Below are positions 23,033 to 32,026 of a stretch of DNA of 37,678 nt, piece after piece. A program made the position numbers and the translations under genes. Within the stretch, counting starts at the first letter, position 1. Every line of letters begins with the position of its first letter. The stretch covers positions 1-37,678 of the IMG/VR virus record IMGVR_UViG_3300023174_000358. The stretch is one strand, 5' to 3'. The notes under the pieces are model-generated. The model was given only the letters and a program-made list of their open reading frames with translations. It was not told the origin of the DNA and did not search any database. The stretch comes from a virus.

Positions 23033-24919
23033 TCAAGACTTACTATGATATAAAAGACTTGCTATATAGCTACTAACTTGATGCTCTGCTGCTATTTCTT
23101 GAATATTATTTACTTGCTCTAAATTTTGATCGATAGGTTTTTCAATATAATCTTGAAGTTTGCTGCTCCAATTGGTTGGATTTTCATTAGCTATAATAAT
23201 CTCAGAAATTTTTTCTGCATCTTCTTTTTGTTGGTTGCTTAATTTCTTGACATTTAATTTTTTTCTAAAAGCAGATTTAATCTCTTCTTCTAGATTTTGT
23301 GCAGCTAATATATTTTCTTTAATTTTAGATACTGAGAAGTTAGCGTTTGAACCAACTGGTTTAATATTTTTAGTTGATTGAGGAATTCCAGTTGATCCAG
23401 ATGGTCTACCACTTTGAGCACCACCGCCACCAATAATTGGTTGATATAGACCTTTATCTTTGAAAGATTTGAGTTTTTGTTGAGATTCAATTGATTCTTC
23501 TGAAGTTGGAAGTCTTCCAGTTTGAATAGCTTGGACTCCTTCTTCTGGAGTAAGAATTCCAAGTTCAATAAGACGATTGTATATTCTGGAATATTGAACA
23601 TCATCTTTCAAGCTAATATCTTCAAATGATGGTTGAGGAAAGTTTTTAAATCCTAAATCTTTACTGATTCTTCTAATTTCTGGTACTAAAAATTCATTAA
23701 TAAAAACTTCTCTACCTTGTTTTAGTCTTTCAATGAAAACTTGAACTTTAATACTTTGATTTGCGAATTTTTCGCTACCAATAAGAATATTATTTAAACC
23801 AATTTGAATATCTCTATCTACGACTTCATATTTTTCTGGACCAATTAGATTTCCAATATCAGGTATAACAAATTGTGCTTTTGTTGTATAATCTGCAATC
23901 AGAACACGGCCAACGCTTTGATTTGCGAATAAACTTTGCATTGCTTCAAGATTCCTTTGATTTACTCCACCTTTTTCTGGCTCTGCTCCCATTGTTACAA
24001 GTAAAATTGCTTGTTGAGTTGTTCTTGTGACTGCCATATCCATTTTTTTCATTTCTAATTTCCAATTAATATCATCAAGAACTGGAAAGCCCATCGGAAT
24101 AGAAAGTGGCTCATAATCTTGTTTCTTATAAAATACTGCTGCTAATTTTGTAGAGTCAAGAGGAACTAAAATATATCTATTATTTTTATTTTTAATTTGT
24201 TTTTTAGTTGCTTCTGGTAAAGAGTCAAATACTTCTATGTCTTCGTCTGTTTTAGGATCTCTTAATCTTTGTAATTCATAATCGCTTAAGAGTTTGTAGT
24301 AAATATTAAAATTATAATTTACTGATCCGCCAACATAAATATCTGCAGGATTTAATATAGTATATCTAGCTGGAATTTTAATATTTTTTGCTGCTTTGAT
24401 TCTTGAACCGAAGACCTGTACTATCTTTAAAGTATCTTCTAGCGATAATTCTGTATCAAATCTATAAGTGAATACGTTTCCGCTTCTATAGTATTCTCTA
24501 AAAAATTGATCTTGGAAACTTGCTAAATTAATCTTCTTAAAATACGCTGTAAAAAATTCTCTTGATTTTTGACTGCCACCAGTTAAATAAATTGGGCTAG
24601 CTGAAAATTCAGTCATTAAGTCAATTGTATTTCTAAAAATACCAACATTATAATATGCCTTTTGACATAAAACAATTGCATCTCTAACGTCTAAAGTAGA
24701 TAGGTTTTGAATATTTGGACTAAATCTAAATGGAATAAGTCCTTGGTCAATATTAATAAACCTATTAGTTCTTTCTATATCTGCTGCTATATTTCTTCTA
24801 ATAGCAGTCGAAGCTCTTGCTTCTGAAAAAGTCCCATTCTTTTGTGAAGACCCTTCTACCATTAAGGGCATTATTTCTGAGGCATTTGAAACTTCCATTT
24901 TTTTAGATTTTTTACTCAT
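23033..24919 (-). CDS. Portal protein
   Basis: A 628-residue protein with the length and layout of a large phage portal: D-V-R-D-A-I-V-L-C-Q-K-A-Y-Y-N-V-G near 76-92, F-R-E-Y-Y-R-S-G-N-V-F near 140-150, then N-P-A-D-I-Y-V, and a helical region with T-R-T-T-Q-Q-A-I-L-L. The C-terminal 150 residues have a glycine-rich linker (I-I-G-G-G-G-A-Q-S-G) followed by charged helices. Portals form the dodecameric DNA entry vertex and dock the terminase, encoded directly upstream. It is a single-gene unit with a GTGTAA element 22 bases before the ATG. No clear Shine-Dalgarno sequence is seen. Confidence 0.85.
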   Translation of the reverse strand: MSKKSKKMEVSNASEIMPLMVEGSSQKNGTFSEARASTAIRRNIAADIERTNRFINIDQGLIPFRFSPNIQNLSTLDVRDAIVLCQKAYYNVGIFRNTIDLMTEFSASPIYLTGGSQKSREFFTAYFKKINLASFQDQFFREYYRSGNVFTYRFDTELSLEDTLKIVQVFGSRIKAAKNIKIPARYTILNPADIYVGGSVNYNFNIYYKLLSDYELQRLRDPKTDEDIEVFDSLPEATKKQIKNKNNRYILVPLDSTKLAAVFYKKQDYEPLSIPMGFPVLDDINWKLEMKKMDMAVTRTTQQAILLVTMGAEPEKGGVNQRNLEAMQSLFANQSVGRVLIADYTTKAQFVIPDIGNLIGPEKYEVVDRDIQIGLNNILIGSEKFANQSIKVQVFIERLKQGREVFINEFLVPEIRRISKDLGFKNFPQPSFEDISLKDDVQYSRIYNRLIELGILTPEEGVQAIQTGRLPTSEESIESQQKLKSFKDKGLYQPIIGGGGAQSGRPSGSTGIPQSTKNIKPVGSNANFSVSKIKENILAAQNLEEEIKSAFRKKLNVKKLSNQQKEDAEKISEIIIANENPTNWSSKLQDYIEKPIDQNLEQVNNIQEIAAEHQVSSYIASLLYHSKS

Positions 24920-24941
24920 TTTTAATTTATATTTAAAATAT

Positions 24942-24947
24942 TTACAC
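24942..24947 (-). promoter_or_regulatory. GTGTAA promoter-like element of the portal gene
   Basis: Minus-strand AATAAGTGTAAATATT follows immediately after the large-terminase stop codon and ends 22 bases before the ATG at 24919. Confidence 0.6.
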
Positions 24948-26792
24948 TTATTTAATCATTATAGGAGAAAAAGAGTTGGATATCTGTTCTTTTTGCTGCA
25001 TCATTAAGTCATTATATGACTTCAAACCCCAATTGGCTAACATAAATGCAGAATAATTATCTTTTCTAGCTTTATTAGCAGAGGCACTTCTTTTTAAATG
25101 TTGAGGTAAATCAAAGGATTGAGTACCCCTACTAGTAGCAGAATGCTCAATTAATACGCATTGTTTCTTAGTTTGATAAATAAAATCGTCTTGATTTTCT
25201 ATAAAGTCAAGCATTTCCCAATCTTTTTTATCTTCTGTTTTTAGTAGTTCCATTGGTAGTCTTAATGAAAATTGAGAATTAAAGAAATCATCTGAAGCTG
25301 AAGTTTTGCTTGCAAACCAAACTTTTTTATAATCTATGCATGCTTGAAGATATTCATTAGCTCTTCTTATAAAGTTGCTGGTAAATACTTGGTTAAAGCA
25401 TATTCTTTTATTTTCTAAATTATATTGATTTTTAGCTTTTCTTAACATTTGATTATAATCTTCACCTTCTAGGTCTGAATCAAAATCAAAAGAATTTATT
25501 TCAAGTTTATTATTTTTAAATAGTTCTGATTGGTTTGCCGAAGCTAAGAATACGTCTGCTCCTGCATTATCCATAACAATTAAATGAATATCAAAATTAG
25601 TCAATAAATAATAAAAATAATTGACATGATTCTTTAAATTTCCTAATCCAGCATAGGTATGAACTAAGGTTCCTTGTCTAGTGGTTTCATCTATTTCTAA
25701 AACTGCCATAGCAAAATAATCTGCATTTGGGCTATCACTCATATTAGGATCAATTCCAAGAATATATTTTTTATTTGGTTGGCCTTTCATTAAAGTATGT
25801 GGGCTTTCTCCATTTTTAATAGTACAATCTTCCATCTTTTTTGCATTAAAATAACTATCACTACCATCTGTGAATCTAGCGCAATATTCTCTCAAAAAAC
25901 TACTATGACTTGATCCTCCAGCTTGAGCTTCTTCAATGATTGTTTTATCGATCATTTCTTCTGGTAAAGCTTCGTAACTTAATTGACTTACGAAGTATTT
26001 TGCTTCGCTTTTATCTTTTTCTAAAATTTTCTCAGACCATTCATTATAAGTTTTATAAAGATTTTCAAAAGTATAACTAGCTGAAGATAGAGCTATCATT
26101 TTACTTGTATTCTCAAATATCATTCTTTCTTCTGGTTTCATAATTCCATCTGCAATAAGCTTATCTTCGTATTCTCTTATCTCCATTCGTTCTTTCATAT
26201 TTTGTGGAGCAACCAAGAATGGCATTAATACATTTTTAATAATCTCTTCTGGAAGAAGTAAAAACTCATCAAGTACTAGCACATTAGCGCGAAATCCTCG
26301 AATTTTTTCACCATTCAATGGAATTGCTACAATGCTTCCTCCATTAATTTGCCATTCAAATTGATCGTTTCTTTTAGCTTTAGCTCCAAAGCATTGAGCT
26401 AATAATTCTGCTCCTGGACTATCTACGATTTTTTCTAAATTATTAAATATAAATCTTGCAGTTCTAAAAGTTGGTCCAGCTATAAGTATTTTAGTATTAG
26501 GTTCAAATACACATTGAAGAAAACAAAATACAGATGCCATAAAAGATTTTCCGCAACCACGACCAAATACGCACATATTGAAATTTCTATTCATTAATGC
26601 TTTGAGATGAATTTCTTGATATGCAGCCAATTTAACTCCACTAATTAATTCAGTTGTAAATCCAATATTAGCTCTAAGAAATTTAGCAAGAGATATTTTT
26701 GCTTCTTTATCGTTAAGATAGCCTTTTAATTCTGCTAACTCAGCATTAACATCTTTAACTTCTCTTATATATTTATCTGGACAATATATCAT
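24948..26792 (-). CDS. Terminase large subunit
   Basis: A 614-residue packaging motor. The ATPase part has Walker A G-R-G-C-G-K-S at 77-83 and Walker B V-L-V-L-D-E at 171-176. The RNase-H-like nuclease part has Asp348 in I-L-G-I-D-P-N and Asp408 in L-I-V-M-D-N, both expected metal ligands. Length and order are normal for the family. The start overlaps the stop of the ERCC4 nuclease gene by four bases, so the two are co-translated. It cuts concatemeric DNA and drives it into the prohead through the portal encoded next. Confidence 0.95.
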   Translation of the reverse strand: MIYCPDKYIREVKDVNAELAELKGYLNDKEAKISLAKFLRANIGFTTELISGVKLAAYQEIHLKALMNRNFNMCVFGRGCGKSFMASVFCFLQCVFEPNTKILIAGPTFRTARFIFNNLEKIVDSPGAELLAQCFGAKAKRNDQFEWQINGGSIVAIPLNGEKIRGFRANVLVLDEFLLLPEEIIKNVLMPFLVAPQNMKERMEIREYEDKLIADGIMKPEERMIFENTSKMIALSSASYTFENLYKTYNEWSEKILEKDKSEAKYFVSQLSYEALPEEMIDKTIIEEAQAGGSSHSSFLREYCARFTDGSDSYFNAKKMEDCTIKNGESPHTLMKGQPNKKYILGIDPNMSDSPNADYFAMAVLEIDETTRQGTLVHTYAGLGNLKNHVNYFYYLLTNFDIHLIVMDNAGADVFLASANQSELFKNNKLEINSFDFDSDLEGEDYNQMLRKAKNQYNLENKRICFNQVFTSNFIRRANEYLQACIDYKKVWFASKTSASDDFFNSQFSLRLPMELLKTEDKKDWEMLDFIENQDDFIYQTKKQCVLIEHSATSRGTQSFDLPQHLKRSASANKARKDNYSAFMLANWGLKSYNDLMMQQKEQISNSFSPIMIK

Positions 26793-27724
26793 AAAAGTTT
26801 CATATCATAAGCTAATTGTAAATCTACTTTGCTGTAAAAACATTTACTTGCAAATATAGATTCAATTGCTCTTTTCATTTCATTTCTACCATCAACAAAT
26901 AAAAATTGTAGATTACTGTACTCTTGAATTAAAGACCTAGCGTTATGAAATATATACTCTGGCGTAGCTTTTATTTTTTTACTAATATGAGGTAGATATT
27001 GAAAGCTTAAAGCGCTAGCGAGTTTCTCCTCAACAATAACTATTAAATATGAATTATTCTTTTGAGCTTTTTCGATTTCATTTTTAAACCTATCAAAATT
27101 CTTAATACTTAAAGTGCTAATGAAGTCACTTAAGCTTTTTCTTTCTATATAGCAATTACAATTTTCATTGCTACAAGAATAATCTCCAAATGATAGAGTC
27201 TTAATTTCAAAAGGAGTATCAAACTTTAACCAACTCTGTTCTCTTGTGTCTACGTATATAGTATCTCTGTTTGTAAGTTTATTTTTAAATTGTGAAGTAA
27301 TATTATTTGGGTGAATAAATTTATTTTCTAATCCTATGCTAGAGCATGTATCATAATAATCATTAAAAATTTTATTATAAAAAATAATAGAAGGACTCAT
27401 TATAGTTCTCAACTCTATTTGCGTTGGAGAATATATCAAGTTCTTGTCTTTTTTTCTTTTAATTAAAAGATTCCTGCAATATTCTTGAGCTTTATCTAAT
27501 GGTTGTTCTTTTAACCATTTTTTCATATTATTCTTATCGTTAAAATCACTATTTAAGTATTGATCTTTTGTTTTAAAATTAATTGTTTCGCCAGTAAGAA
27601 GATCTTTCTTGGGATAATATGTATGATAATATTTTTCTTTATTTAAACCATAACCTCTAAGCGCGAAATGAAGACTTTTTTCGTCTTTGAACTCTTTACC
27701 ATCAACTTTACATATTACGCTCAT
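26789..27724 (-). CDS. ERCC4 (XPF)-type nuclease domain protein
   Basis: A 311-residue protein. Residues about 155-235 carry the ERCC4 nuclease signature: V-D-T-R-E at 158-162, G-D-Y at 180-182, E-R-K-S-L-S-D at 194-200 and L-I-V-I-V-E-E at 227-233. In XPF/Mus81-family enzymes Asp, Glu and Lys of these motifs bind metal and cut branched or flap DNA. A C-S-N-E-N-C-N-C cluster sits between GDY and ERK. The N-terminal 150 residues are lysine-rich and unassigned. Four-base overlaps with both neighbours tie it to terminase expression, so removal of branches during packaging (as T4 endonuclease VII does) is a plausible role. Confidence 0.85.
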   Translation of the reverse strand: MSVICKVDGKEFKDEKSLHFALRGYGLNKEKYYHTYYPKKDLLTGETINFKTKDQYLNSDFNDKNNMKKWLKEQPLDKAQEYCRNLLIKRKKDKNLIYSPTQIELRTIMSPSIIFYNKIFNDYYDTCSSIGLENKFIHPNNITSQFKNKLTNRDTIYVDTREQSWLKFDTPFEIKTLSFGDYSCSNENCNCYIERKSLSDFISTLSIKNFDRFKNEIEKAQKNNSYLIVIVEEKLASALSFQYLPHISKKIKATPEYIFHNARSLIQEYSNLQFLFVDGRNEMKRAIESIFASKCFYSKVDLQLAYDMKLL

Positions 27725-28815
27725 CCATTTAAAATCTCATCCTTTGAGATCCCCAAAATTTTACATTTTATTTCATCCATTGTTGAAAGTCTATCTATTT
27801 CTTTTTCGATAGTCTTTTTTCTCATTTCTACCATTTTTAATAGTTTCGCTCTACTCTCTTCTTCTTTCCACATTTGCACAAGATTTATAATAGATGCAGT
27901 TTCTTTAACTTGTTTACTTAATTTATCACTTCTTTTTACTTTAAGATCATTATTTAATTTTTGCTGACGATTGACGCAATCATTATATTCTTTGCGAGCC
28001 GTGCTACTTGCTTCTACAAGAGCCATTGGGATTTTACCATCTTCTTGCATAGACAATTCTATTTGATGTTGTAAAACATTAATTGTTTGTTGAATATTAG
28101 AGGATATGACGACCTCTGTGCAGAGAACAATATATTGATCTACTTCTTCTTGAGAAAGATCTCCTTTATCGTAAGTATATCTTACGAAACTACTTTCGAA
28201 TAATTCTCTATCTGGTTCATTATCATAAATATTCATTTGATGAGTAAATCTATGAGTATTCATATAACCAATTAATGAATTTATTTCTTTTTTATGTTTA
28301 TGCGTAAGCTTGTTCTTATCAATTCCATCTAAAACATATTTATTAATTTTAGCTATAGTTCTTTCTTCACTACGAGGAGGCTTATATCCTTCTGTAGAAG
28401 CGTTTTCATTTTCAATATTATTAAATTTAATATTACTTGGTATATTTTTCATCTGTTCAAGAACACTTCTTGTTTCTTGGCACAAATTAGTTAATGATTC
28501 ATTTTTAAATAAAATTTTTGCCATCTCCAATCCAGTCATCGTGTGACAATTGTTACTAATATATTCTTTTTGGTCTATTGTTAATTCTATTAAACCTTTT
28601 GCTTCGTATTCGTGGCTTTTCTTTGGTTTAATTTGTCTTGAAGCTAGAAATTGTTTAACAGCTTTTCCTTCTTTGCTTCGTCCATCTAAATCGTCTCTAT
28701 CAAAAGCTAATTTAACTAATTCTGCTAAAGATGGAGGATTATTTGGTCTATCGTTCCATTCTTTTAAGAGTTTTAATTGTTGCTCTTCTGTTAGTATTAG
28801 TATATCGTCTGACAT
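27721..28815 (-). CDS. Candidate terminase small subunit or DNA-binding packaging protein
   Basis: A 364-residue, mostly helical, charged protein. The N-terminal L-T-E-E-Q-Q-L-K-L-L-K-E-W-N and S-L-A-E-L-V-K-L-A-F (about 8-40) and a second segment T-G-L-E-M-A-K-I-L-F (about 95-105) look like helix-turn-helix pieces; residues 260-350 form a long coiled-coil-like region. It lies two genes before the large terminase in the same tight operon, the usual place for a small terminase. It is longer than typical small terminases, so another DNA-binding function is possible. The call is inferred from position and general layout. Confidence 0.5.
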   Translation of the reverse strand: MSDDILILTEEQQLKLLKEWNDRPNNPPSLAELVKLAFDRDDLDGRSKEGKAVKQFLASRQIKPKKSHEYEAKGLIELTIDQKEYISNNCHTMTGLEMAKILFKNESLTNLCQETRSVLEQMKNIPSNIKFNNIENENASTEGYKPPRSEERTIAKINKYVLDGIDKNKLTHKHKKEINSLIGYMNTHRFTHQMNIYDNEPDRELFESSFVRYTYDKGDLSQEEVDQYIVLCTEVVISSNIQQTINVLQHQIELSMQEDGKIPMALVEASSTARKEYNDCVNRQQKLNNDLKVKRSDKLSKQVKETASIINLVQMWKEEESRAKLLKMVEMRKKTIEKEIDRLSTMDEIKCKILGISKDEILNG

Positions 28816-28816
28816 A

Positions 28817-29500
28817 TTAACGCATATCTATTTCGCCACTATAAATATATTTCTTAACTTTTTGTATAATTGATTTTTTTAGATTTTTAATTTGCTTGTA
28901 TCCAGCAGATCTATTTTTTTCCGTAGTTCTATAACCCATTATTTTTGCAGCCTCTTCTTCTGTTTTATGCTGAACATAAACCAATTCATAAAACTTCCAT
29001 TCAGAAAGCTTGAGTATTTTAGACATTTTGTTGTGAATATTTTCTGCGCTTTTTTCAATATTAATATTATCATGCACCATATTGTGAACTTCTTGAGTAT
29101 GATTTTCTAAAGCTACTGGAAGTTTTATATCATAAGCTGATTTTTTTCTTTTTTCCCACTTTTTATAAATAGAGCATGAACCGCATTGTTTGCCGTATAT
29201 TTTGCATAAATCTTCACCTTCTGCTGCTGAACATTTCAAGCAAGGTCTCGAATAGTTTCCATAATTATTACGAATTAAATTTTTAATTTGATTACTTATA
29301 ATTCTATTAACCCAAGGAGCAAGAGGCTGCTTTTGATCATAAAGAGCCCATTTATTATTTATATGTATTCTTAAAATTTGAGAAACATCATTAAAATCCA
29401 TCCAAGCAAGCGCAGTTAGATTCCATTTATTTTTCCTCTTATAGATTTCTTGATCTATTTCAGAAATTTTTTCCTCAAACTTAGATTTATTTTTGCTCAT
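28817..29500 (-). CDS. Sigma-like transcription factor with a cysteine cluster
   Basis: A 227-residue protein. Residues about 28-80 resemble sigma-70 region 2 (M-D-F-N-D-V-S-Q, N-K-W-A-L-Y-D, then W-V-N-R-I-I-S-N-Q-I-K-N-L-I-R). Residues about 165-215 resemble region 4, a helix-turn-helix with E-E-E-A-A-K-I-M-G-Y. Between them Cys87, 90, 99, 106 and 109 form a probable metal-binding insertion. This layout matches small phage sigma factors of late transcription (T4 gp55 is the known type); the family match is from memory. It overlaps the zinc-ribbon gene by one base (TAATG). It is the best candidate reader of the GTGTAA elements. Confidence 0.7.
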   Translation of the reverse strand: MSKNKSKFEEKISEIDQEIYKRKNKWNLTALAWMDFNDVSQILRIHINNKWALYDQKQPLAPWVNRIISNQIKNLIRNNYGNYSRPCLKCSAAEGEDLCKIYGKQCGSCSIYKKWEKRKKSAYDIKLPVALENHTQEVHNMVHDNINIEKSAENIHNKMSKILKLSEWKFYELVYVQHKTEEEAAKIMGYRTTEKNRSAGYKQIKNLKKSIIQKVKKYIYSGEIDMR

Positions 29501-29931
29501 TACTTTGATCGTCTAATCGATCCAGCTTCTTTTTTAAAATCTTCTAGGATTTTTTTATTTGATATTTTTTGAGATTTTGATTTACTACTATTTCTTTTAC
29601 TTGGTTTTGATGGATTTTTTATTAAATCTCCTATTTTTTCTCCTCTAGGCGTTTCTGCAAAAGTTTCTATCTCTAAACGATCTATATTTGGAACATGATT
29701 AACTCCATTATCATAATCATCGTCGTCATAATTTTCATTTTGAATATTTTTAAAATTTCTTAATTTTTGATTAAGAGTAGGACGAGCACGATTAACCGTA
29801 TTATTAGCTATAACAGGTTTATCTTGAGCAATTTGATTATTATCAAATGATTTACCACAATTACAGCAAAATTGGGGTTTTTTTAAAGAATAATCTGTTG
29901 GAGATCCACAAGAAGTACAATATCTTTTCAT
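29500..29931 (-). CDS. Zinc-ribbon protein
   Basis: A 143-residue protein with an N-terminal zinc ribbon: C-T-S-C-G at 5-9 and C-C-N-C-G at 22-26, giving paired Cys-x2-Cys knuckles. The rest is disordered, alternately acidic (D-D-D-D-Y-D-N) and basic with serine near the end (K-R-N-S-S-K-S-K-S-Q). It overlaps the sigma-like gene by one base, so it is probably a partner in transcription or a nucleic-acid-binding accessory. No Shine-Dalgarno sequence and no GTGTAA element are visible in the AT-rich 57 bases upstream, so it is presumably read from the unit starting at 30663. Confidence 0.7.
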   Translation of the reverse strand: MKRYCTSCGSPTDYSLKKPQFCCNCGKSFDNNQIAQDKPVIANNTVNRARPTLNQKLRNFKNIQNENYDDDDYDNGVNHVPNIDRLEIETFAETPRGEKIGDLIKNPSKPSKRNSSKSKSQKISNKKILEDFKKEAGSIRRSK

Positions 29932-29988
29932 TTAATATAATTATATATTAAATATTAATTTAAATCCAATTAAAATAATTATTTAATA

Positions 29989-30663
29989 TTAAACTAATGA
30001 TAATAGATATTTTAATCTATTTAAACTGCCAAGTATCTCATCTCGTGTATTTAATAAATCTGAATCTCGAGTTTCATCAAGCATATCATTTAATCCAATC
30101 AAAAATTCAATATATGAATCTGTTGCGGTGCTAAAATTCAAATCAGAATAATTCGACATTTCAAGATTAAATCTAGAAGCGGCGATTACTCTACCATATT
30201 TGCCCATGTATGTTTCAATAAAAGTATCTATGTTTTCATCTAAACTCTCGTAAATTTTTCCAAAACTTTTGTGCTGTGAGAATGAAGCTGTTTGCCAATG
30301 GAAAATTTGGTATTGCTTTTGCATTTGAAGCATGGCTGTTTGAATTTTTTCTCCATCTAAAGATTCAGTATTTTGATCATCTGGAATATCGACTATATTA
30401 TCTTGAGCTTTAATTTCTGGGGCTGGTGCAGTAACAGCTGTATTTGTTGGTTCTTTAATTTTGTTCATATTTTTAATATCTTCTGTAAAATCTACTTCAA
30501 TTTCGTTTGCTTTAGCCTTCTTCTTTGGATTACTATAAGTATTTAAACATATTGCGACTTGTTGCTTATTTTCCATTTTAGGATTATCTTTGTTAACTTT
30601 ATGCATGCAACGATTCATATAGTCATTTTGTTTTTCGTTATCCTTTTTTTGGGGAATCGGCAT
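29989..30663 (-). CDS. Dps/ferritin-like protein fused to a phage N-terminal motif
   Basis: A 224-residue protein. The first 40 residues (MPIPQKKDNEKQNDYMNRCM, then Q-Q-V-A-I-C-L) follow a motif common at the start of phage head-operon proteins. A linker with A-P-A-P-E follows. Residues 104-224 form a four-helix-like domain resembling Dps, also reminiscent of DUF5856. Its H122-W, H131, D146 and E150 repeat the H...H-x14-D-x3-E spacing of the Dps ferroxidase centre, so iron binding is plausible. Placed first in the terminase unit, it may bind or protect DNA or sit in the virion. GTGTAA lies 8 bases before the ATG, with no ribosome site. Confidence 0.65.
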   Translation of the reverse strand: MPIPQKKDNEKQNDYMNRCMHKVNKDNPKMENKQQVAICLNTYSNPKKKAKANEIEVDFTEDIKNMNKIKEPTNTAVTAPAPEIKAQDNIVDIPDDQNTESLDGEKIQTAMLQMQKQYQIFHWQTASFSQHKSFGKIYESLDENIDTFIETYMGKYGRVIAASRFNLEMSNYSDLNFSTATDSYIEFLIGLNDMLDETRDSDLLNTRDEILGSLNRLKYLLSLV

Positions 30664-30671
30664 ATGTAGTA

Positions 30672-30677
30672 TTACAC
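30672..30677 (-). promoter_or_regulatory. GTGTAA promoter-like element of the packaging operon, 8-base spacing
   Basis: Minus-strand ACATGTGTAATACTACATATG, 8 bases before the ATG at 30663. It may drive the Dps-like gene through the large terminase. The 119-bp gap 30664-30782 otherwise holds only AT-rich sequence and a plus-strand GTGTAAG at about 30694-30700. Confidence 0.65.
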
Positions 30678-30782
30678 ATGTTTATATACTAGTGTAAGAA
30701 TATATATGACCATTTCTACTAGTTTAATTTGTTTTGCTGTATTGGTTTATATATATTATTTAGTAGAGAGAATTAAGTGATA

Positions 30783-32021
30783 TTAATAGATTTGATATTT
30801 TTGGTTTAAATAAGCTTCGACTTGCTGGCGTTCTGTTAAAGTTAGTGTTCTATTATAAATTACTATTTCACATATATATGAATCAGATGCCTCTTCGTTC
30901 CCACCATTCCAAACTCCTCCACCAACTGATATTCCATTTAAAATAACTGTTGAATTAGAAATACCGCTGGAGTTGGAAATTCCATTTTGAGAAAAATCAA
31001 AAGTTGTATTTGCATCAGAAAATGCAGTTGTAATTAAAAAATCTGTTAAATTGTCTTCTCCTTCAGCAAGCCAACCATTACCTTCTCCACCATAAAATCT
31101 ATTACTATAATTACCCCATGTTCCAATTAAAACATTACCAAAATAAGATGAAAATATTCTTCCAGTATTTGTTGGTTTTTGTTTTGTAACTGAAAAGAAA
31201 GTAAATCCAGTAAGACCAAAACTAGTGTTACTTAATCCAGTGTTACTACCAACTATAAACTCTATCGCTGGTTTTCCGTTTAAAAAAGAAGAAACAAGAG
31301 TTGGCGCATTTTGAATATCTGGAGTTAATACAATACCATTTCCACTCTGATCTGCCCATTCAATTACAGTTTGATATCCATAGTTAATAGATCTTGTAAC
31401 AGTACCAGATATCGTACCATCTGGATCTAATATAACTGACGATCCATAGAGCTCTCCACCTCCAGCTTCGTTTGTCCATTGTCCATCTCCATAAGTAGAT
31501 GAGTTAGAGTATTGAAGAGTAAATGTAGCTGTATCGTATAAACTCCAATTTCCAAGGCTTCCTTGTATATTTCCCCCACTACCATTAATCATATCTGAAT
31601 ATCCTGCAGACCTTTCATTTAGATAATAATTACCCCCTAATTCCTCAGGAATATCTCCACCATTAATATGTATACCAACTGTAATCTGATTATTTAAATT
31701 CCAATTAATGCAATCATAAGAATCCACATTAGAATTTTGGTCAAGATAGAATCTTCCTTCTTCACAAGTTATTGATTTACCATTTGCAGGGCAACTCAAA
31801 GAATAGTTATTACCAGCATCTGGGAATCCATTGGCTATGTATGTTCCAGAAAAACTTGAAAGTCCTCCAGTGCAAGTTAGAACAACTTGAGATATATAAG
31901 TTTGTAACGTAATCCCAGTGTCCGCTTTTAACCAAAGAGCTAATCCACCTAAACTTGATGGAAGAAAAAGTCCTGTTCTTGGAATTTTGAAGGTTGTATT
32001 TTTTTTAATTATTAAGCTCAT
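30783..32021 (-). CDS. Concanavalin/LamG-like surface protein with a large insertion
   Basis: A 412-residue protein. G-G-L-A-L-W-L-K-A-D-T-G-I at 25-37, V-I-E-W-A-D-Q-S-G-N-G at 219-229, L-N-G-K-P-A-I-E-F near 247-255, F-T-F-F-S-V-T-K-Q near 270 and the end E-R-Q-Q-V-E-A-Y-L-N-Q-K-Y form the standard pattern of a LamG/concanavalin-like domain in phage and bacterial surface proteins. In most of these the first two motifs are 20-40 residues apart; here about 175 residues with six cysteines are inserted. It probably binds glycans as part of a fibre or capsid decoration. It follows 32027-32434 by 5 bases in one unit. Confidence 0.75.
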   Translation of the reverse strand: MSLIIKKNTTFKIPRTGLFLPSSLGGLALWLKADTGITLQTYISQVVLTCTGGLSSFSGTYIANGFPDAGNNYSLSCPANGKSITCEEGRFYLDQNSNVDSYDCINWNLNNQITVGIHINGGDIPEELGGNYYLNERSAGYSDMINGSGGNIQGSLGNWSLYDTATFTLQYSNSSTYGDGQWTNEAGGGELYGSSVILDPDGTISGTVTRSINYGYQTVIEWADQSGNGIVLTPDIQNAPTLVSSFLNGKPAIEFIVGSNTGLSNTSFGLTGFTFFSVTKQKPTNTGRIFSSYFGNVLIGTWGNYSNRFYGGEGNGWLAEGEDNLTDFLITTAFSDANTTFDFSQNGISNSSGISNSTVILNGISVGGGVWNGGNEEASDSYICEIVIYNRTLTLTERQQVEAYLNQKYQIY

Positions 32022-32026
32022 TTTAT

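Noticed and set aside
23305-23604. A 99-residue minus-strand frame inside the portal gene
   Set aside because: It is an out-of-frame shadow of the portal coding sequence, AT-rich, without ribosome site or domain.
30694-30700. Plus-strand GTGTAAG in the gap before the Dps-like gene as a divergent promoter
   Set aside because: No plausible plus-strand gene follows it; the downstream plus strand enters the LamG-like gene in antisense.
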